DNA from: Pezizomycotina sp. ARF18
Taxonomy: Eukaryota; Ascomycota
NCBI GenBank assembly: GCA_002224055.1
Contig: AZLU01000057.1
Coordinates: 62,001-126,000 of the forward strand
Direction: 5' to 3'
DNA length: 64,000 bases
Below are positions 1 through 12,922 of this stretch, in pieces. The notes beneath the pieces were generated by a model that saw only the letters and a list, made by a program, of their open reading frames with translations, ran no database searches and was not told the origin of the DNA. The translations under genes were made by a program, and so were the position numbers. Position 1 is the first letter of the stretch. The number at the start of each line of letters is the position of its first letter.

Positions 1-869
1 CTGCAAAAGCCTAGCAGTACATCAGGTACCGTCGTAAATTCCACTATCTTATCAATGTAAGTATTATAATTAAAAAGCAAGCAATTACAGCGTTATTAGC
101 CTATGCGAAAAGGGGAACTGGTACCTGAATTTTGATTAAGAGTAATCGATAGGGATTGGGCTGAGGAAAGGTACCACGCACGGTTAATCTTACTGGCACG
201 GGATCTAATACTTTACTGCGACTTTTATATGGACTTAGGGGGCAAGAACCAGGTACCTCTCCATCTCTCCCTCTCTCTCTCTCTTAATCTAAGTTACAAG
301 TCCTTTTAATTACTTACTTGTGTCTAAAACGGACAACGCACCAGTCCCCGAACACTTACTTTGCTTTCTTACATATTATTAGCAAAAAGGTAAAAAGGTA
401 ACTGGAAATTAAATATTCATTTTAAAATGTTTGATGCTCATTTGGCGATAACTCGAAACCTTCCCCCTAGAAAATACTTACAGAACCTCCAGTTACAGGA
501 GCAATTTAGCAAATTTCTGCTCCCTTAAAGACCCCACGATATCCCCCTTTTCGCCTTGCTCCCTTTTCTCTACTCTATCTCTTTCTGTAGATTTTTATTC
601 TTTTTCTTCATAGTGTATAGCATGTCCATGATATAAGTATTTCACGGCGCTTTTCTTTCGAATGCTCACGACAGCAATACGAGAACACGGTTTCCATTAT
701 TGATACCCCGCAATATCCTATTCCATACACAATACAATGCCTTTCTTCCGAGGACGACGAAACCCCAGCGACGGGAACCAACGCACGAACAAACACCGAC
801 TCAATCGTATGTAACCATACTCCGGATATTTATAAGAGTTCATAGGCGCTGACTTATTCGTAGGAACAA
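1..869. other. Intergenic, no gene seen
   Basis: AT-moderate sequence with only short unsupported open frames on both strands. A pyrimidine-rich CT repeat lies around 263-285. It probably includes the promoter and 5' untranslated region of the gene that starts at 870, but I see no clear TATA element. Confidence 0.5.
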
Positions 870-2269
870 ATGCAAACGATACTACCCTCCCTCCCGAGTA
901 TAAACCAAGACCCCTTAACGCAGCAATCGGCGCTGTCGCCCGTAGACAGGCCGTCAGAGCCGGAAGGCGTAACCGTGCTTCGAGCGGCTCAATTTTATTG
1001 TTCCGACAGGCCGGATTCGTCGTCAGCCTCAGTGGCCACAACCGACGACATGGCGATCGATACAGACACGACGCATGACTCTAACGTGGATATGGCGACG
1101 ACGCCGCCGCGGACTAAAAACGGACCGCAACGGTCGCGATCCGTCAGCGGCTCGCGGGAGCGCACGCACGTGATCTACCGCATCGGCTCCCGCAAGCGCC
1201 TTAAAGTCCACCTCTGGCTCCGAGGACGAAGGCGACGACAGCTACTCTACACCCAACCCATCCCAACAGCGCTCGTCTTCTGGTACCCGCATCGGCGGCA
1301 GCCACAACCGGACGACCTCCCACCCCGTCTTTTCGAATTTCTCAGGGCGTTCAGCACGCCGAACATGGCGACGAATACCTCGTTCTTCGGTAACAGTAAT
1401 AACAGTAGTTCCGCGATGTCGATTCAAATTTATTGGCGTCGACGCCGCAGCGGCCCGGTCCGAGCTCGCGCTCGTCGGACGAGTCGGATGATGACTCCAT
1501 GGACCAGGAATTAGAAGATAAGTTGCTGAAGTTTTATAAGACGGAGATCCACGATGCCGTCACGCACGACCGGTACGCCGACGCGGAGAAGTATATCATC
1601 GCGTACCTCAAGCGGACGAACTTTTTTCCTTTACCGGGATCTTCGTCGCCGACGACGTCTACTCGTCTACGGGTTCGCCGTCGCACGCGTCACACATGAG
1701 TGGCGTCACGTCGCCGACTACTTCATCCCCGCCTGGATCCTCGCAGAGGTCGATAAAGGGGAGGAAAGGAGACGACGAGAAGACGCTAACGATGATGCTG
1801 TATAACTCTCTTACGCCAGTCCGCGCAGCAAAGTGGGCGGAATCGCTATCGACGTTAAAACTCCTCTCGCAGCAGCCGAAGCACAACGTCGATCTCGAGC
1901 ATTTTATTTTGGATCTTACGGCAGTAACCCTCCTAAATCTGAACAGGCTCGAAGAGGCGAAATCGGCGTGCAGCAAGGCGCTCAAGAAGCGGAGAAGAGC
2001 ACGGATCCGAAGGTCAACGCGCTCTGCGAACGATTCCTGCTTCTGATGAGCAGGATACTGGATAAAATGGCCGGAGACGCCGAGGTTGAAGCACGGTTTT
2101 ACAGAAGCCTGCTTCCGGGCGATTATAACCCGCCGAACAGCGCTAGGGGCGGGATGTTCGTGCGGCGGAGGATATCCGGGGAAACGCTGAAGAGCAACGG
2201 GATCGCGATGGGCGAGAAGGTGCTCGTGCGGAAGAGCTCACGGCAGCGCTGCAGGCGGACGGCGTATAA
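870..2269 (+). CDS. Hypothetical protein, disordered N-terminus, helical C-terminus
   Basis: I do not recognise the family. The first half is low-complexity and Ser/Thr/Pro/acidic rich (a stretch reading SGSEDEGDDSYS near 1215, then DESDDDSMDQELEDKLLKFY near 1475). The second half is helical and resembles a tetratricopeptide-type helix pair (around 1790-1985, with LLSQQPKHNVDLEHFILDL and LNRLEEAKSACSKALK). The C-terminal part contains FYRSLLPGDYNPPNS near 2100 and ends with AEELTAALQADGV at the TAA at 2267-2269. The reading frame changes several times, as in most genes of this window; each side still looks like real protein (charged, helical, GC-rich third positions). A start at ATG 870 is the first in-frame choice. 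Function unknown; the composition would suit a regulatory or scaffold protein, which is only a guess. Confidence 0.55.
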
Positions 2270-4151
2270 TGCGGCCGGTCAAGGAGGAACCCGTCGAGGA
2301 GAGCGGCGTTAGGTTACCTAGCAATTAGAACAAAGGTGTGATTTGTCCTGGTGACAACTGGTGATGATTGTATGAGGAGTTTTTTTTTTCTTTCTATTTT
2401 TTCTTTTCTTTTCTTTTTTTTTTTTTGTATATATACATATATAAGGTGTTCATCAAGCTTCTCTTGAGTCTTGTTTCATTATTTAGTTTTCAAATACCAC
2501 TGTGATTTATCCGTCTGCTTCCAGTATGCGTTAGAGCCTATGCCGGTATAAGTTCTACGTCCATACGGTATTATCTTAGATACTAGACGATATATAACAG
2601 AATGATTCACTGTTTATCTATATAGCTGGATCTGGTTCTATGTAGTTGGAGTAGATACTTTCTATAAAGAAAAGAATTACTCGTGGCACATCAGATACTA
2701 AACATCCTATAGATATGCCATATCATCCGTATAGTATTGAGTTTGCGATTACTGCGATCATGCAGACGCAGCGGTAAGCATTCATACAGGCTCATCACTA
2801 AAGCATAAGAGAAATGCGTATTTGTGTTTGCTACATTCATGGTTCCGTGTCCACTTTGCCTAGAGTTGCTAGGAACTGTTACCCTAAGGTTTTGTGATAG
2901 TAGTGTCCTTGTGGTTCCTATCTACAATGGAGGACCTAGCTACTTGTGTATTTATGTGCGTGTGCGTAGATAGGTTGAGTCCGTACCGATCCGCATATCC
3001 GTAATGCTGGATTTGCTGCTCGTTTGGAGATGTTGTGGTTTCGAGGCCCATGTAAACAGTTTGGTGATTGATTTGATTTGGTTGAATCCTCTAGCCAAAG
3101 TGGCGCAACATCACCTCATAAGTGATACCGTTTAGGTCCTTCGTGTCCGGCCAGGTGATACTGTAACTTCGGCTGGAATTCGTCAAACCGCAGATCTGCA
3201 AACCTTGAAAATCTAAAAAAAAAAAAAAATAACGATAGGAGCTTGATGCCTCCAATTCGATTTTAGATGCGCAGCACTTCTTGATGGCGTAGTTTCGTAC
3301 TTTTAGTTATCTGAATACCTTAAATTGCTGAGCACTATTGAGCGATGGGACACGCAGCTGCACAGCGCCCTGGGAAAATGAAAGCACGAATTTTTGCGAG
3401 ACGGCAAGACTAGCGCAACACTGTGCATTGAGACTCTCTACGTTCCGGAATCTCCTCTCGTGAGCTTGTTAGTCATTATACAGTGTATCGTCATTAAAAG
3501 CTTGTTTCATATCTCATGCCTCATTCCATATATTCTGTTAGGAATAGGCTGCGATTCCTCGATAGTAGCCACCTCCATCTTAGTTTCTTACTTGGTTTTT
3601 CTACTGAGTTCCTGATAGATCACGCTTAACTTTCCAGAACATTTCGAGAATGCTGCCCTTGCTTAGGTATTGGACTGGGCCGGTTTCGTGAAGCATTTTT
3701 TGTTCCGCATTCCATTCCATCCTAAAGCGACGACTAATTCATTCATCCTGGTTATACGTTTCCGCGCGCATGCCATCATAGCTTCACGCAGAGTCAGTGT
3801 TTTGGAAGTTCATCCGAATTCATGAATATGAGACTATAAATATATCCGACGACAAGAAATCGGGTTACTGGGATTTCACTTTTCTTGTCGTTCCCTTCGC
3901 CTCTTGATTTTTGTCGCATTGTCGAGTGGTTTCGACGTCGTCGCTCCTTTAAACTCACCACAGTCAATTCTTTTATCCTCTTCGTTCTCAGTCTTTGCTT
4001 TTAGTCGCTTTGTTTTTTTCGATTTGGTTTCTTCTCCATATTTTTTTCTTCGAATAGCCGGTCGAGCATGAAGACCGTCGTTTGTAAACATTTTACTCGC
4101 GTTAGGCTTCGTTGGCGTTGCCAGTGCGAGCATTCTGTCACACGGAATTAC
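2270..4151. other. Intergenic, T-rich tract after gene
   Basis: Starts with a T/CT-rich run (about 2378-2426) followed by TATATATACATATATAAG, a plausible 3' untranslated region and polyadenylation area of the upstream gene. An A13 run lies near 3216-3228. Apart from that I see only short frames without family resemblance on either strand. Confidence 0.4.
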
Positions 4152-5959
4152 GATGACGATTGCGTCGCCCCGGTCCGCTGGCGGTGATAACGCCTTGCCG
4201 ACTTGCGAACTATGCACGGTTACTAGGCAGAACCAACCGTAAGCACCTGCATCCCACAGTACGCTGTGAAGCAAGCCAATGGCGAGTACAATACGATCTA
4301 CAGCACCCACCATTACAACTGGATCTCTACTGTCGTCCCTGCGCTGTCGCTCCCTACTACGCCACCGTTACCGATTCTAGTCAGTATGTTACGGTCGCGA
4401 GTCAGCCTCAGTACGCTATCCATACACTCGAGTGTCCGACTCCTGGTGAGTACGAGATCAATGGCACGCCTACCTACGTAGCGCAACCCACTATTATTCA
4501 CTACCAATCTGCGCCGTCAAGCTACTACGAGTGTTTACGTTCAACAGCATGCTGAATTCTACCATCTAATTGGTAAGGGCGTTCCGTCTTCGTACTCGCA
4601 GCCTATCCGGGTTGCCATTGCCCGAAGATTACAGCAGCGATGACAACTGCGACTGCAACGAGTTCACTCGCCATATTCCACGCAAGAAGAGGAAACCCGT
4701 ACGTCGTTCCGGGATATCCTGTTGTAATCGACCACCAGTTCGTCACAATGGGGATCAAGAATTCGACGTCGGTGGTGTTTATATCACCATCAACATCAAC
4801 AACGCGCCGACGCACTATCACCACACTACTCATGTCCGCCCCATACTGGAACGACAACCAAGACCGTTACTAGCACTAGACCGTCACTGGCAGCAGCGGT
4901 TCAACCCTACCGACTGACACCGGTTTAAGCGCTCCGTTCGTCCTCGGTGTTAACACTGCCGGCGGGTGGTATACTCTCAGGCAACTCTGGTCGCCTTCGC
5001 CATAGCATCGCCGGGGTTCAATAAGCGCTCTGTCACTGGTTATATCAGCATTTTGGTCCTAATTTCGTTTATACCACCGACTCTTCCCAGGCCGCGTTTT
5101 CAGGATCAACACGGCCACGGTCAACTAATTACCGACCATGATTCTTTTATCGCTGCAGCTCGCGTGACGTCAACTCTGGTTTCGGAAAGCTGACTGAGGG
5201 CCTCCTCCCCGGTGAGAATACCTTCGACACCGAATTCTCCGTCGGCGGCGACGGGTTCCTGATTGGACCAACGCGGCCTTCAAGACGGTTCGCGGATTTC
5301 TGCCTCTCTCCCTTAGATAACGCCATTTACGAGCTCTTCGGCGGTATCCAGACTGATGCTCTCACCTGCAACATCGTCCAGCTCGTCAGCCAGCCTGTTG
5401 GGTCGTCTATTTCTAGCACCACCTCCGCCGCAACTTCCTCTCCAACCTCCAGCGGAACCGTCGGCAACCCCACGACCGGCAACCCGTCTACTGTTATCCC
5501 CGGCTCTACTATTTCTCCCACCTCTAGCCCGACCGCCCAAGCCGGTCTCGCCGCCGACGTCCTCGCCAGCACAACGCCCTCCGCGCGCTCCACTCTGCCC
5601 TCCCGTGACCTACGACGATACGCCGCCGCCTTCGCGCGGACCATCGCTGACAAGTGCGTTTTCGCCCATTCCGGCGGCCAGTACGGTGAAAATCTCGCGG
5701 AAGGCTACGCCACTTTCGACCAGGCGATTGATGCGTGGTACGCGAAGGCGCTCAGTACAACTACAACAGCCCGGGATTCAGTTCGGCTACCGGACACTTC
5801 ACGCAGGTTGTCTGGGTTGGCAGTACCGGCCTAGGATGTGCGGTCAAGAACTGCCCTGGTATGGGTAACCTGTACGTCTGCGAGTACAACCCTGCAGGTA
5901 ACATCGAAGGCGGTAATTACTTCCAGACCAACGTCCTCCCGCCAGTCGCTGCGGCATAA
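4152..5959 (+). CDS. Secreted Ser/Thr-rich protein with C-terminal CAP (SCP/PR-1-like) domain
   Basis: The last 130 residues are a CAP domain: QHNALRALHSALP (near 5555) begins it, followed by CVFAHSGGQYGENLAEGYA, then GHFTQVVWVGSTGLGC and LYVCEYNPAGNIEGGNYF, ending in VLPPVAAA at the TAA 5957-5959. These match the CAP signatures H-x-x-x-R, G-x-N-x-x, GHFTQVVW and Y-x-C-x-Y-x-P-x-G-N. CAP proteins are normally secreted and bind sterols or lipids. Upstream (about 5390-5545) lies a Ser/Thr/Pro-rich stalk typical of O-glycosylated wall proteins, and before it segments of extracellular character such as TLECPTPGEYEINGTPTYVA (near 4430). The N-terminus and signal peptide are not located with confidence; 4152 is a guess. 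Within the CAP domain the frame changes four times, each explained by one base missing from a short run. Confidence 0.7.
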
Positions 5960-7130
5960 GTAAATATGCTATGAGAACGTCTTGTCCCATGCTGATATGC
6001 TTTAATTTGTACAACAAACTACTGGTACACACTATAGAATTTTCTTTGTTTTTCTCTATCTTTTTATGTGAAAACTGACACCAGCTCTCGAAGGCTGGCC
6101 AGAACGTCGGATAGTTACCCATGTAAACTAGTTAAAAATTCTTGATCAAATACCTAGCACGCATGTAAATTTAATTGATATATAGTTTCAAACATTCCCT
6201 ATGAGGTTACTGGAACCCTTGTTTATATTGCGGATCTCAGATTGCCTTCCTGGGAGTTAGGCATCCAACCCTCACTTATAAGAGCCCAGTTCATCGAAAG
6301 GATTGAACGGTGAAGCGGTTTTGAATTCTAACCACGACAGAAATTTTTGGCGGCTTGAGTATTAATAGGATATTACTATAGCAGTAGTGAGGAAGATGCT
6401 GCGGACCGAACCCCTGCCAAGACCGGTTAATCTCACGAGTCACAAGTCAATTTTGTTCCTGTATAGCGCCAGAGCGCCCACGCTATGTATAGTTTCAGAA
6501 GTCTCAGAGTGATTTATAGAAATAATACAACAGGGCCTGTCTTGACAAAGCGTTTGACAAACCTGTCGCGATTGATAATGAACTCGATATACTATTTTCG
6601 GCGTTGATAACGCGCAGTATGTACATACTTAGACTTGGCTTGCTTAATTTTAAGGCTCGCGAATATGCGGGGCTGAAACATCGCGGCCGTGAGGAGGCTC
6701 GTTTTACTGCAGTTTGCTCAGCCTATAAAAAAAAAATGTCAACGCGTCTCCACTTCTCGTTGAAACTTAAGACATATATAATCATCGCGATCTTAAATTC
6801 CGCGTAATACCCTCCTGTTCGGAGGCACTCATACCCGACGAATGCTCTCGCTCTAGCGCATTCGCGAGGATACTCTTACATATATACGGAAAGCGGCATC
6901 CAGTAGCGCAAGATGGCTTCATCGTCCCGTTCGAGATACATTCAATCAATTATGAAAACATCACGGCCGACACGCTGGCCTATAATTCTACTATCGTCAC
7001 GCCGAAAATCAAAGTCTCATAGGCATACTATGCCTCATCGTCGAGGATATACTATCGCACAGGCATCTGCATGACTGGGACGACGACTCGTCCTCGATCC
7101 GGTCAAAGCCATCGCTAGCTTCGCGCACTC
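5960..7130. other. Intergenic, nothing recognised
   Basis: Contains the 3' flank of the CAP gene and short unsupported frames. An A9 run sits at 6727-6735. No family resemblance seen on either strand. Confidence 0.4.
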
Positions 7131-7285
7131 GGTGCTAGAGAGCTGCGGGCTCGGCGACGCGGGGTTTCTAGTTAACTTCAGCGTCGCGGGGAGATCCGTA
7201 CGGTCGGAGGCATCACTCAGAGGCTGGCGGTCCTTCGGGACCGTCAGGGGCGGGAAGACAGCTTTTTCCGGCTCTGGATCGCGAG

Positions 7286-7356
7286 GTAAGTCCAACACAA
7301 TAAAACACAGAGAGTTCATGATACTCAACAAAATTACGTTACGCTAAAAACTCTAG
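7286..7356 (+). other. Probable intron upstream of the first CorA-like gene
   Basis: GTAAGT donor at 7286 and CTCTAG acceptor ending at 7356, with a CGCTAAA branch-like site shortly before the acceptor. The 71-base length is normal for this genome. It implies that coding sequence extends to either side and that the CorA-like gene below starts well upstream of 7855, perhaps near 7.1 kb; the flanking frames are too broken to place the start. Confidence 0.4.
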
Positions 7357-7854
7357 GCGAGAGTCCCTCAAAGATTCTTACGGAAAATCTGGCAGCGATA
7401 AAGGCGGAGGGTCCAAATCTTTCATTTGGCCGTATTACGTACGTCGAAAATAGAAAGAGGCAAAATGTGAATATAGCTGTATGATGACTGACGATCTGAT
7501 ACAAAAACAATAGAGAGATTAGGGAACACGGCGAAGCTTTTCACGTCGGCAATGCTACTTCTGCATACATTTTCCTTGTTACTAGAGGAGAAGACCCTTC
7601 GTTCGTGTGGAGCTTCGTTCGGAGACATCTACTTATGAATCTTTATATCACGAGCCGCACCAGTTTCAAGATATTGAACCATCCGATAGAACAAGCGTAT
7701 GTTGTCCCGCAAGGAAATCTGTGAGCCGTCGAACTACCTTCGCGATTGTCTAATATTATTTCAATTGGTAACAGAGGTATTATAAACGAGTCACTCTTCC
7801 TTTCACTTACCGCACTTTCTACTGGAGATCATCGGAAGCATCGAAGCGCCCGGC

Positions 7855-9408
7855 GTGGTCGACCGTGAAATTGTCGGATCATTCGGGCGCGCTGGACGCG
7901 AGGGTACTCTCCCTACCCTATGCAAGGCCGCATCTTCAGTTCTCCTAACGATCGTTCTGCCTCACGATCAACCTTCACGAGAAGAGGAGCTCTCGCTTCT
8001 ATCGAACCCCGAAGCCTTCTGGGGTATCGTTATAGTCAATGGCTCCTGGGCGACCGCGATGGGTGCTAGTCGTGAACCTGTCGAATACCTGACACCACTC
8101 GCTCAGTTCGTCCGCGGTATCTCCAGCGCAGCCGCCTCCCAGAGAATCAACATCACGGCCATAGTGCGAGAGTTGAAAGAGCGTCTGCTAGCTACGGAAA
8201 ACAACAGCCTTTTCGACGACAAATTGTTCACTAAGTCACGGACGTACCATTGGATTATAAGCGCGTGCCACGATTTGAGTTCGTCTCTACAAGCGAGCGT
8301 GAAATTTTTGCGCGAAGTCGAAGCGGAGAGAATTACCGATGCTACGGGCTAAGGCGCATGCTTATGAGCAATTGGGAATAGATTACTGGCGCTCACAATT
8401 AAGGGAAGAGTGCAGCGAACTAGACAAGAGCCAGTTGAGATTAGTGTGTTCAGGGAGCAAGTACGGGAAATGGTATATTCACTAAATTCATCCAGTATTC
8501 CACTATACCTCAATATGGACTTTCAAAGCTAACGCAAATGCGGGATTAGAGAGATGCTGTAGGTTTCCTCTGCTTCTTACAAACAAAGCCTCTACTGATT
8601 AATAAACCAACAGCTACATGGTGCCACTTCGCTGCTTGAGAGTAGGATAGCGGTGATGCAGGGAGATCGAATCAAAACCCTGACTTATCTTAGCATAGCC
8701 TATCTACCTTTAGCACGGTCTCGGTATAGCAACCTCTTTTCATTCAGCTACCGTTAAGGATCGCGACTGACTAATCGTTGCTCGTATTATGCGCAGGGCT
8801 TTTACAGCATGACGGTCCTTCCTCAGAGTGCCAATTTCACATCGTACTTCATAGTTTTGGCGGTATTCCTGATTGCGACCATGGCATTGGCGTCGTACCT
8901 CCAGACGGCGTCTTCATACCGCGAAGAAATTTCGTTCAGCGAGAAACCAAGAACGGATTATCAGCGGCAGCCATAAAAACGCATACAAAAGACGCCGTAA
9001 AGTCCGTGGGAGAATCTACGAAAACTGGATCACGGCTTTAACGTCGGCTTTAACGTCATTTTTCACATCGACTGTGAAAGCTTCCCGGAGGTGTTCTGGT
9101 GGGAGTGGCTTATGCCTTTATACCTCCCGTTTCTTTTGCTGCTAAAGGCTATAGGTTCTGTCTTGCTTTTTATGGGGAAGATGGCGTATTTACTGGTCTG
9201 GGACGACTTCTCCATCGAGCAGCTTATATACTGCCTGAAACTTCTCCAGCGGCCCCAGACGTCCGTTATACATCAACCGAGGTTCAGCTTTGCCAAATTC
9301 TGCACGGATGTCATTAGGTTCTTCGCGTTCCCGATATGGTTATGCCTCTTGTGTCTTAAGCTCATTGCTAAGACTGTGGCAGAGTGCGGGTATTGCCTCT
9401 GCTGCTAG
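7855..9408 (+). CDS. CorA-like Mg2+ transporter-type membrane protein
   Basis: The body (7855-8352) reads as a helical cytoplasmic region (INITAIVRELKERLL, HDLSSSLQASVKFLREVEAE). It continues in another frame with EQLGIDYWRSQLREECSELD and REQVREMVYSLNSS, then an intron (8559-8613), then LLESRIAVMQGDRIKTLTYL. A second intron ends at 8796 with a CTGACTAAT branch site. The next exon carries FYSMTVLPQSANFTSYF and a hydrophobic span IVLAVFLIATMALASYL, the place where CorA proteins have the G-M-N-like loop and transmembrane helix. TAA at 8974-8976 closes this frame, but a further membrane-rich stretch (9091-9408, starting WWEWLMPLYLPFLLLLKAIG) probably belongs to the same protein. CorA-like fungal proteins are plasma or vacuolar membrane proteins of mostly unknown substrate. 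The start is not fixed and probably lies upstream. Confidence 0.7.
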
Positions 9409-9782
9409 AATCTTCCGACTCGGAGATTGCGTTGACCGCCAAGAATTTTCCAGCCAGCTTACTATTATCAATTTATCTATCCACACAAACAAAAAATACA
9501 AATTATTTTTTTTAATGTAAATAGCGGATAATACTTAAATAGAACATTTACGAGCTCGTTTTCTCATCCCCCCTAAAAAAATAACATGCAGATAGTATCG
9601 AACAACCATGATGTATACGCTGGGTCAATTTACTGCTATGGAAAGGCTTAGGGTCGTCAAAATAATGAGGGTCGAAAATTTCAAAACCGCTATTGCACAT
9701 CAAGGGCGTCAAATCACCCGCGAAGACCAGTATTGATAGTGGTGTCGCCTCGCGCTCCACATGCCCGATTTCAAAGGTAAAG

Positions 9783-9925
9783 CCAGTGCTCGCGACATAA
9801 CTGCTGCTGCTGCTCTATATTACCCAAGGCCCCAGCCCTTCCCTCCCCTTAGAACCCCCCGGGGGGCGCCCGTAGGCGGTAGGTTAGTCAAAGGGGTAGT
9901 TACTAGTACTTATGCTGGATATAAT

Positions 9926-9957
<32 letters not shown>

Positions 9958-9962
9958 TTGCT
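9783..9962. repeat. C6G6 palindrome and (TTTA)n microsatellite
   Basis: A perfect 12-base palindrome of six C then six G at 9855-9866 is followed, 60 bases on, by about eight TTTA units near 9926-9960. The order (structured GC-rich head, simple-repeat tail) resembles a short retroposed element, but I see no RNA polymerase III boxes or target duplication, so it is listed only as a repeat. Confidence 0.5.
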
Positions 9963-11126
9963 ACCATACTAATACTATACTATTACAATACTATTATACT
10001 TTCGAATTTTTGCGGGGCAAGATGCCCGGGGAGCTGTGATAAGAAATTTTGGGATATACTCAGATATTTGATGAGAAAAGTGAGCAAAGTATAGGGACGA
10101 GACAATTAAATACTGGAATGGGGAAAAGAGCCTTGCACAAACAAGATCAGGATTAAGGAGCATCCAAAAAACTCTCAGGGAGCAGAGTCACCATGCATGG
10201 TATGCGTGTCATTGCAACTACAATACCGCAGCATGAGGAAAGAACTGGACGGTCGACGTCCGACGCTTCTATCTCCTTCAAATTACGCCTGAAGTTAGTT
10301 TGTAACCTATATAGCGTAATAATGATCTAATCCAGCTAAACACGTCCGTACCGAGTGGGATACTAGGGTGTCTCAACATATAGACCGATAAGTGTTTGGA
10401 TCCGCCAGAACTCTTTTAAAACAAAAAATCGATAATATCGGAGAGAAGGAAAGTCATAAGGAGATATGGGTTTTATGCTATTTCGTCCAGCTCACAATGG
10501 CTCGCAGGATCTTGTATTCTCGAGGCGTCCGGGAATCTAGTTACGTACACTATATTCGATATGGGACTTAATAAATTAAATTGCACATGAACAAACGTCT
10601 TGTGTCTGATGAACACTAGTTATCTATAGGGGATCAACTAAGCTGTCCAACGGCGCAAAAGAAAAGTGTGATACTTTTTTCTTCCATCGGCGTATACGTC
10701 TTCGTCGAAAACCAGAATACCGGGAAGGATTATCCAGGTTACTGGGAGTACCAATATCAGCCGATAACCCTTACGGAGATACCGCTCGTCTCGTCATATC
10801 TACAACATAGTGGTTAACTTTTAACGAACGCAACTCGGAAGCGCTTCACAATTGACGAAGTTTATGTTTCCCGACTTTTGAGAGAGGGTGCGTACTAATA
10901 TTTAGACAGTATGGGAATCGATTCCTCTCTTTTACCACCATGTATTTGACTGCCGCTCTCTAACCCAGGCGTTTCCATGTGCGATGTCGCTTCAGTTAAC
11001 TAGGCGAAATTTCCGAACTGTATATTTTGTGTTTGCTGCGGAAGCAATTGATTCTAAAGATGGGAGACAGGCTTTAAATTCTCAATGCATTTTGGGGATG
11101 CGACTTTCCAAGAACTCAGTCGGCGA
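9963..11126. other. Intergenic, no gene seen
   Basis: Short frames on both strands without protein character; no recognisable family. Confidence 0.4.
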
Positions 11127-11234
11127 CGGTGTTTGGCCGTACTCGGAATTCTTAGACTCCACGTCGACCCCTTCGATGGCAAGGAAGAGCTTGAACACGG
11201 CCTCGTGCCCGTTCTCGGCTGCCAGGACGACGGT
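11127..11234 (-). pseudogene. Lone ankyrin repeat (remnant or part of a broken gene)
   Basis: The minus strand encodes one clear ankyrin repeat of about 36 residues: TVVLAAENGHEAVFKLFLAI followed by EGVDVESKNSEYGQTP. It has the A-x-x-x-G-H-x-x-V-x-x-L-L core and the closing G-x-T-P. In the adjacent 300 bases on each side I could not follow a second convincing repeat in any frame. It may be the relic of an ankyrin gene or a segment of one whose neighbours are hidden by frame errors. Confidence 0.55.
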
Positions 11235-12922
11235 GTTTGTTTGCATGATCATTCGAGTCCTCTTCCACCTTGCCGTTAGCTGCGCGAACTAGATCACCAC
11301 ATCCCTTAGCTAGAAACACCCTTGCAGTCGACTTGTTCGGAGGATTCAGGTCCGATTCGAAATACAGCGGTGCGTATTACAATGGCCACCTGTCGATAGT
11401 CGTATAGCCGGCTGACCATCGTTGATTAAATTTTCGAGGCCACCACCGCGAGGGGCTGACGAAACCGTTCAAATCATCGTATTTCCGCATCCGCGGGGTC
11501 CAATCGAACCGGCATTTCAATCTTTCCGGAGTATGATTCGACTGCTGCGCGGAGGGGACCGAAAGCAAAATGTGGTATCGCTGGGGTGGCCATTTAAAGA
11601 CCCGATTCAGTTTGCTGCAACGCAGCTCAGCCTGAGCAGGCTTTTATTCACCAAATCGCCAACCATTCTGAAGAGTTTCTGGCATAGCCCTGAGTCTCCG
11701 TATCCACTAACAGCGGAATATGTCCTTGCGTCTAGGAAGCTTCCCTTCGGGAACGCGTCACATGAGGTTAGCGTGTGGTCGCCATCTTCGAGGCGACGTC
11801 GTGTCTCATTGGTTTCGCTGCCCCAGACTGACGTCTCGAGTCAGGGCAAGCCTTGCATCGTAAAAAAAATTGGCGGAACTTTTTTTTTTTTAAAGATATT
11901 TCGGGCCGATTTCTATGTTTTGGAATTCTCGGGATAATTGCGCGATAGGTATGATAATATTGTATACTCTCGCGGGTCTTTGATGATATATTCTCGTTAG
12001 GATTACTCGTGCGACGATGGTGAGTGCCAAGGACCAAGGGAAAATCTCCAAGAATCTTCTACGCGTCGTGCAGACGCCGTCATCGGTATCTTCGCGCCTG
12101 GCATGATCCGTCACTCGATATAGTGCCCAAAGGTGGCTAAACCCCCCCCCCCAAAAAAAAAAAAAAAAAAAAAAAAAAAAACAGCAAAGCAGCAAAGCAG
12201 CGAAGGCGACTCATGTTATTTACTTGGTTGCTCTGTTACTCGCTTTATAAGCTATTATACCTCTTTAAAAGCCCTTCTTTAAATACCACTCTTAGGTGAT
12301 TTAAGCCACCAGCGAGAACAAGTCGTTCCACCCAAGAAAAATTTTAAAAAATATTAACGATATATATTTTAAACTGTAATGATGACACCCTTTTATATCA
12401 TTCTACCTGGTCTAGTCATTAATGTCGCGAGCCTGTATATATTTTGCTGTGGTTTGTTGAGATGCGTTAGTCCAGACGTATAATATCGTTAGGGAATTTT
12501 ATATCTGCCACTGTTTTTTTTGCAAACCGGACCCCTTGGTACCAATGAGCCTCAGACCACACTCCTCAAGTCGAACGATCTTTACAAGGCCAAACTTTTG
12601 TAATGTTCCCATGTACTTCCTCAATCTGGGCCGGCAATGGTAAACTAACCCTCCTCCCGTCTGTTTCTCTTCCTCTCCGTGCAATGGTTGTAATAATTGT
12701 TATTGCGTTTGTTCGGCATATAAGCGCCTCGCACCCCGCTCCCAGATCAACTAGTTCAGCGTCCAATAACAGTAATTTTGGATTCAGCTTTCACGCATTA
12801 ACAACATACCTCTCCCGATATTGCTAATTTTTATATTTCAAAATTTGTTACAACTCCAGTCTCAAGGTCTTTCAAGCCGAAAACGATCCAAGCAACCTAC
12901 TCCCTTCTTATATCATCATACA
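11235..12922. other. Intergenic with C11/A29 homopolymer block
   Basis: Apart from the homopolymer block at 12142-12181 this stretch holds no recognisable gene. The long plus-strand frame at 11422-11937 lacks protein character and runs into a poly-T segment. Confidence 0.4.
12142..12181. repeat. Homopolymer block C11 then A29
   Basis: Eleven C followed by 29 A, then three copies of AGCAAAGC-like units. It could be the poly-A tail of a retroposed sequence or simple-sequence slippage; no element body is recognisable upstream. Confidence 0.6.

Noticed and set aside
3876-4313. Minus-strand frame of 145 codons
   Set aside because: Overlaps the start of the CAP-protein locus on the opposite strand; basic low-complexity half and no recognisable domain.
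9783-9962. SINE-like element (GC palindrome plus TTTA tail)
   Set aside because: No polymerase III A/B boxes, no target duplication and no second copy in the window, so kept only as a repeat.
11422-11937. Plus-strand frame of 171 codons
   Set aside because: No protein-like pattern or family, ends in a run of T-encoded Phe; no splice or promoter support.
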